Shown here in pieces: positions 4,945 to 5,189 of a stretch of DNA of 5,189 bases. The stretch covers positions 1 through 5,189 of the forward strand of contig JAHDHM010000274.1 in assembly GCA_020631315.1 (NCBI GenBank), written 5' to 3'. A program made the position numbers and the translations under genes. The stretch comes from Acidimicrobiales bacterium. GTDB taxonomy: Bacteria; Actinomycetota; Acidimicrobiia; Acidimicrobiales; Poriferisodaliceae. How positions within the stretch are numbered: position 1 is the first letter of the stretch; each line of letters starts with the position of its first letter. Under the pieces are notes generated by a model, which ran no database searches, was not told the DNA's origin, and was given only the letters and a program-made list of their open reading frames with translations.

Positions 4945-5189
4945 TCACGCCGGGCGTATGGGTTCGCGAGGTGACCCGAGACCGTCACCTGTGTAGAAGT
5001 CGACGGTCAGGGAATCCGCAATCTCATCGGCGTAGTACCGATGGCCGAACGCATTCGGGTGGAAGAAGCCGTCCTTGTTGCGCTGACCTCGGAAGGACTC
5101 GAAGAGTGTGACAATCCAGGGGTCTTGAGCGCAGAATCCATGCTGCTCGAAGCCGTCCATGAATTGATCGAGGAATTGCCAGCCATGTC
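4945..5189 (-). CDS. SGNH/GDSL-type hydrolase, C-terminal end (runs off the right edge)
   Basis: The last 80 residues of a minus-strand protein are present, ending at TGA 4947-4945; the beginning lies to the right of the window. 'DGFFHPNAFGHRYYADEI' (residues ~39-56 of the visible part) is the terminal block of SGNH hydrolases, with His43 as the catalytic histidine; the 'HPNxxGH' form is like that of the Streptomyces scabies esterase (SEST) group. 'GFCAQDPWIVTL' (17-28) upstream matches the Cys and Trp stretch that precedes this block in secreted members. These enzymes hydrolyse esters of lipids or carbohydrates, usually outside the cell; the substrate cannot be told from this end. The ATG at 5160 lies inside the frame, which stays open to the edge, and is not a likely start. 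Confidence 0.8.
   Translation of the reverse strand, partial: HGWQFLDQFMDGFEQHGFCAQDPWIVTLFESFRGQRNKDGFFHPNAFGHRYYADEIADSLTVDFYTGDGLGSPREPIRPA

Noticed and set aside
1..5189. CRISPR array
   Set aside because: No set of regularly spaced repeats of 20-40 bases is present; all repeats found are short or occur only twice.

Overview
The window is high-GC DNA whose codons favour G or C at the third position, which points to Actinomycetota. The layout (a lipoprotein with a Thr-rich linker and PQQ-like propeller, and an actinobacterial-type MobF relaxase) would fit the class Acidimicrobiia. That placement is inference from protein style, not from a marker gene.

Left part (1-1140, minus strand). The left edge carries the N-terminal ~205 residues of a TrwC/MobF-type conjugative relaxase reading out of the window. 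It has two candidate nucleophile tyrosines, the 'LLDGRDPATG' block, an embedded excisionase/MerR-like helix-turn-helix and the 'GYDVTFS' strand, but the lysine-containing motif that normally follows is altered. Upstream of it in the same frame is a short hypothetical ORF (1139-894), separated from the relaxase frame by a single TGA.

Middle-left (1140-1727). This stretch of almost 600 bases has no convincing gene. It is packed with inverted repeats: twin GACCC/GGGTC hairpins, a 15-bp stem at 1247-1294, and stems at 1457-1478, 1536-1557, 1573-1608 and 1641-1673, the last followed by a T-containing stretch. It could hold an oriT-like region for the adjacent relaxase, a structured RNA ending in a terminator, or both.

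Centre (1728-4050, plus strand). A compact ECF-type sigma-70 factor (160 aa, regions 2 and 4) starts with tandem TTG-GTG codons, probably on a leaderless or nearly leaderless transcript. It is followed by a long perfect 13-bp inverted repeat. After a ~390-base gap comes a 481-aa secreted lipoprotein with a Thr-rich linker and a PQQ-like/WD40-like beta-propeller. No anti-sigma factor is visible, so any regulatory link between the two genes is speculation.

Right part (4051-5189). A gene-free stretch leads into the C-terminal remnant of an IS3-family (OrfB, DDE) transposase at 4471-4716, with a probable right terminal inverted repeat just after it. The right edge carries the C-terminal end of an SGNH/GDSL-type hydrolase on the minus strand. 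Overall the window looks like accessory DNA: a conjugation gene and insertion-sequence debris flank a sigma factor and a surface lipoprotein.
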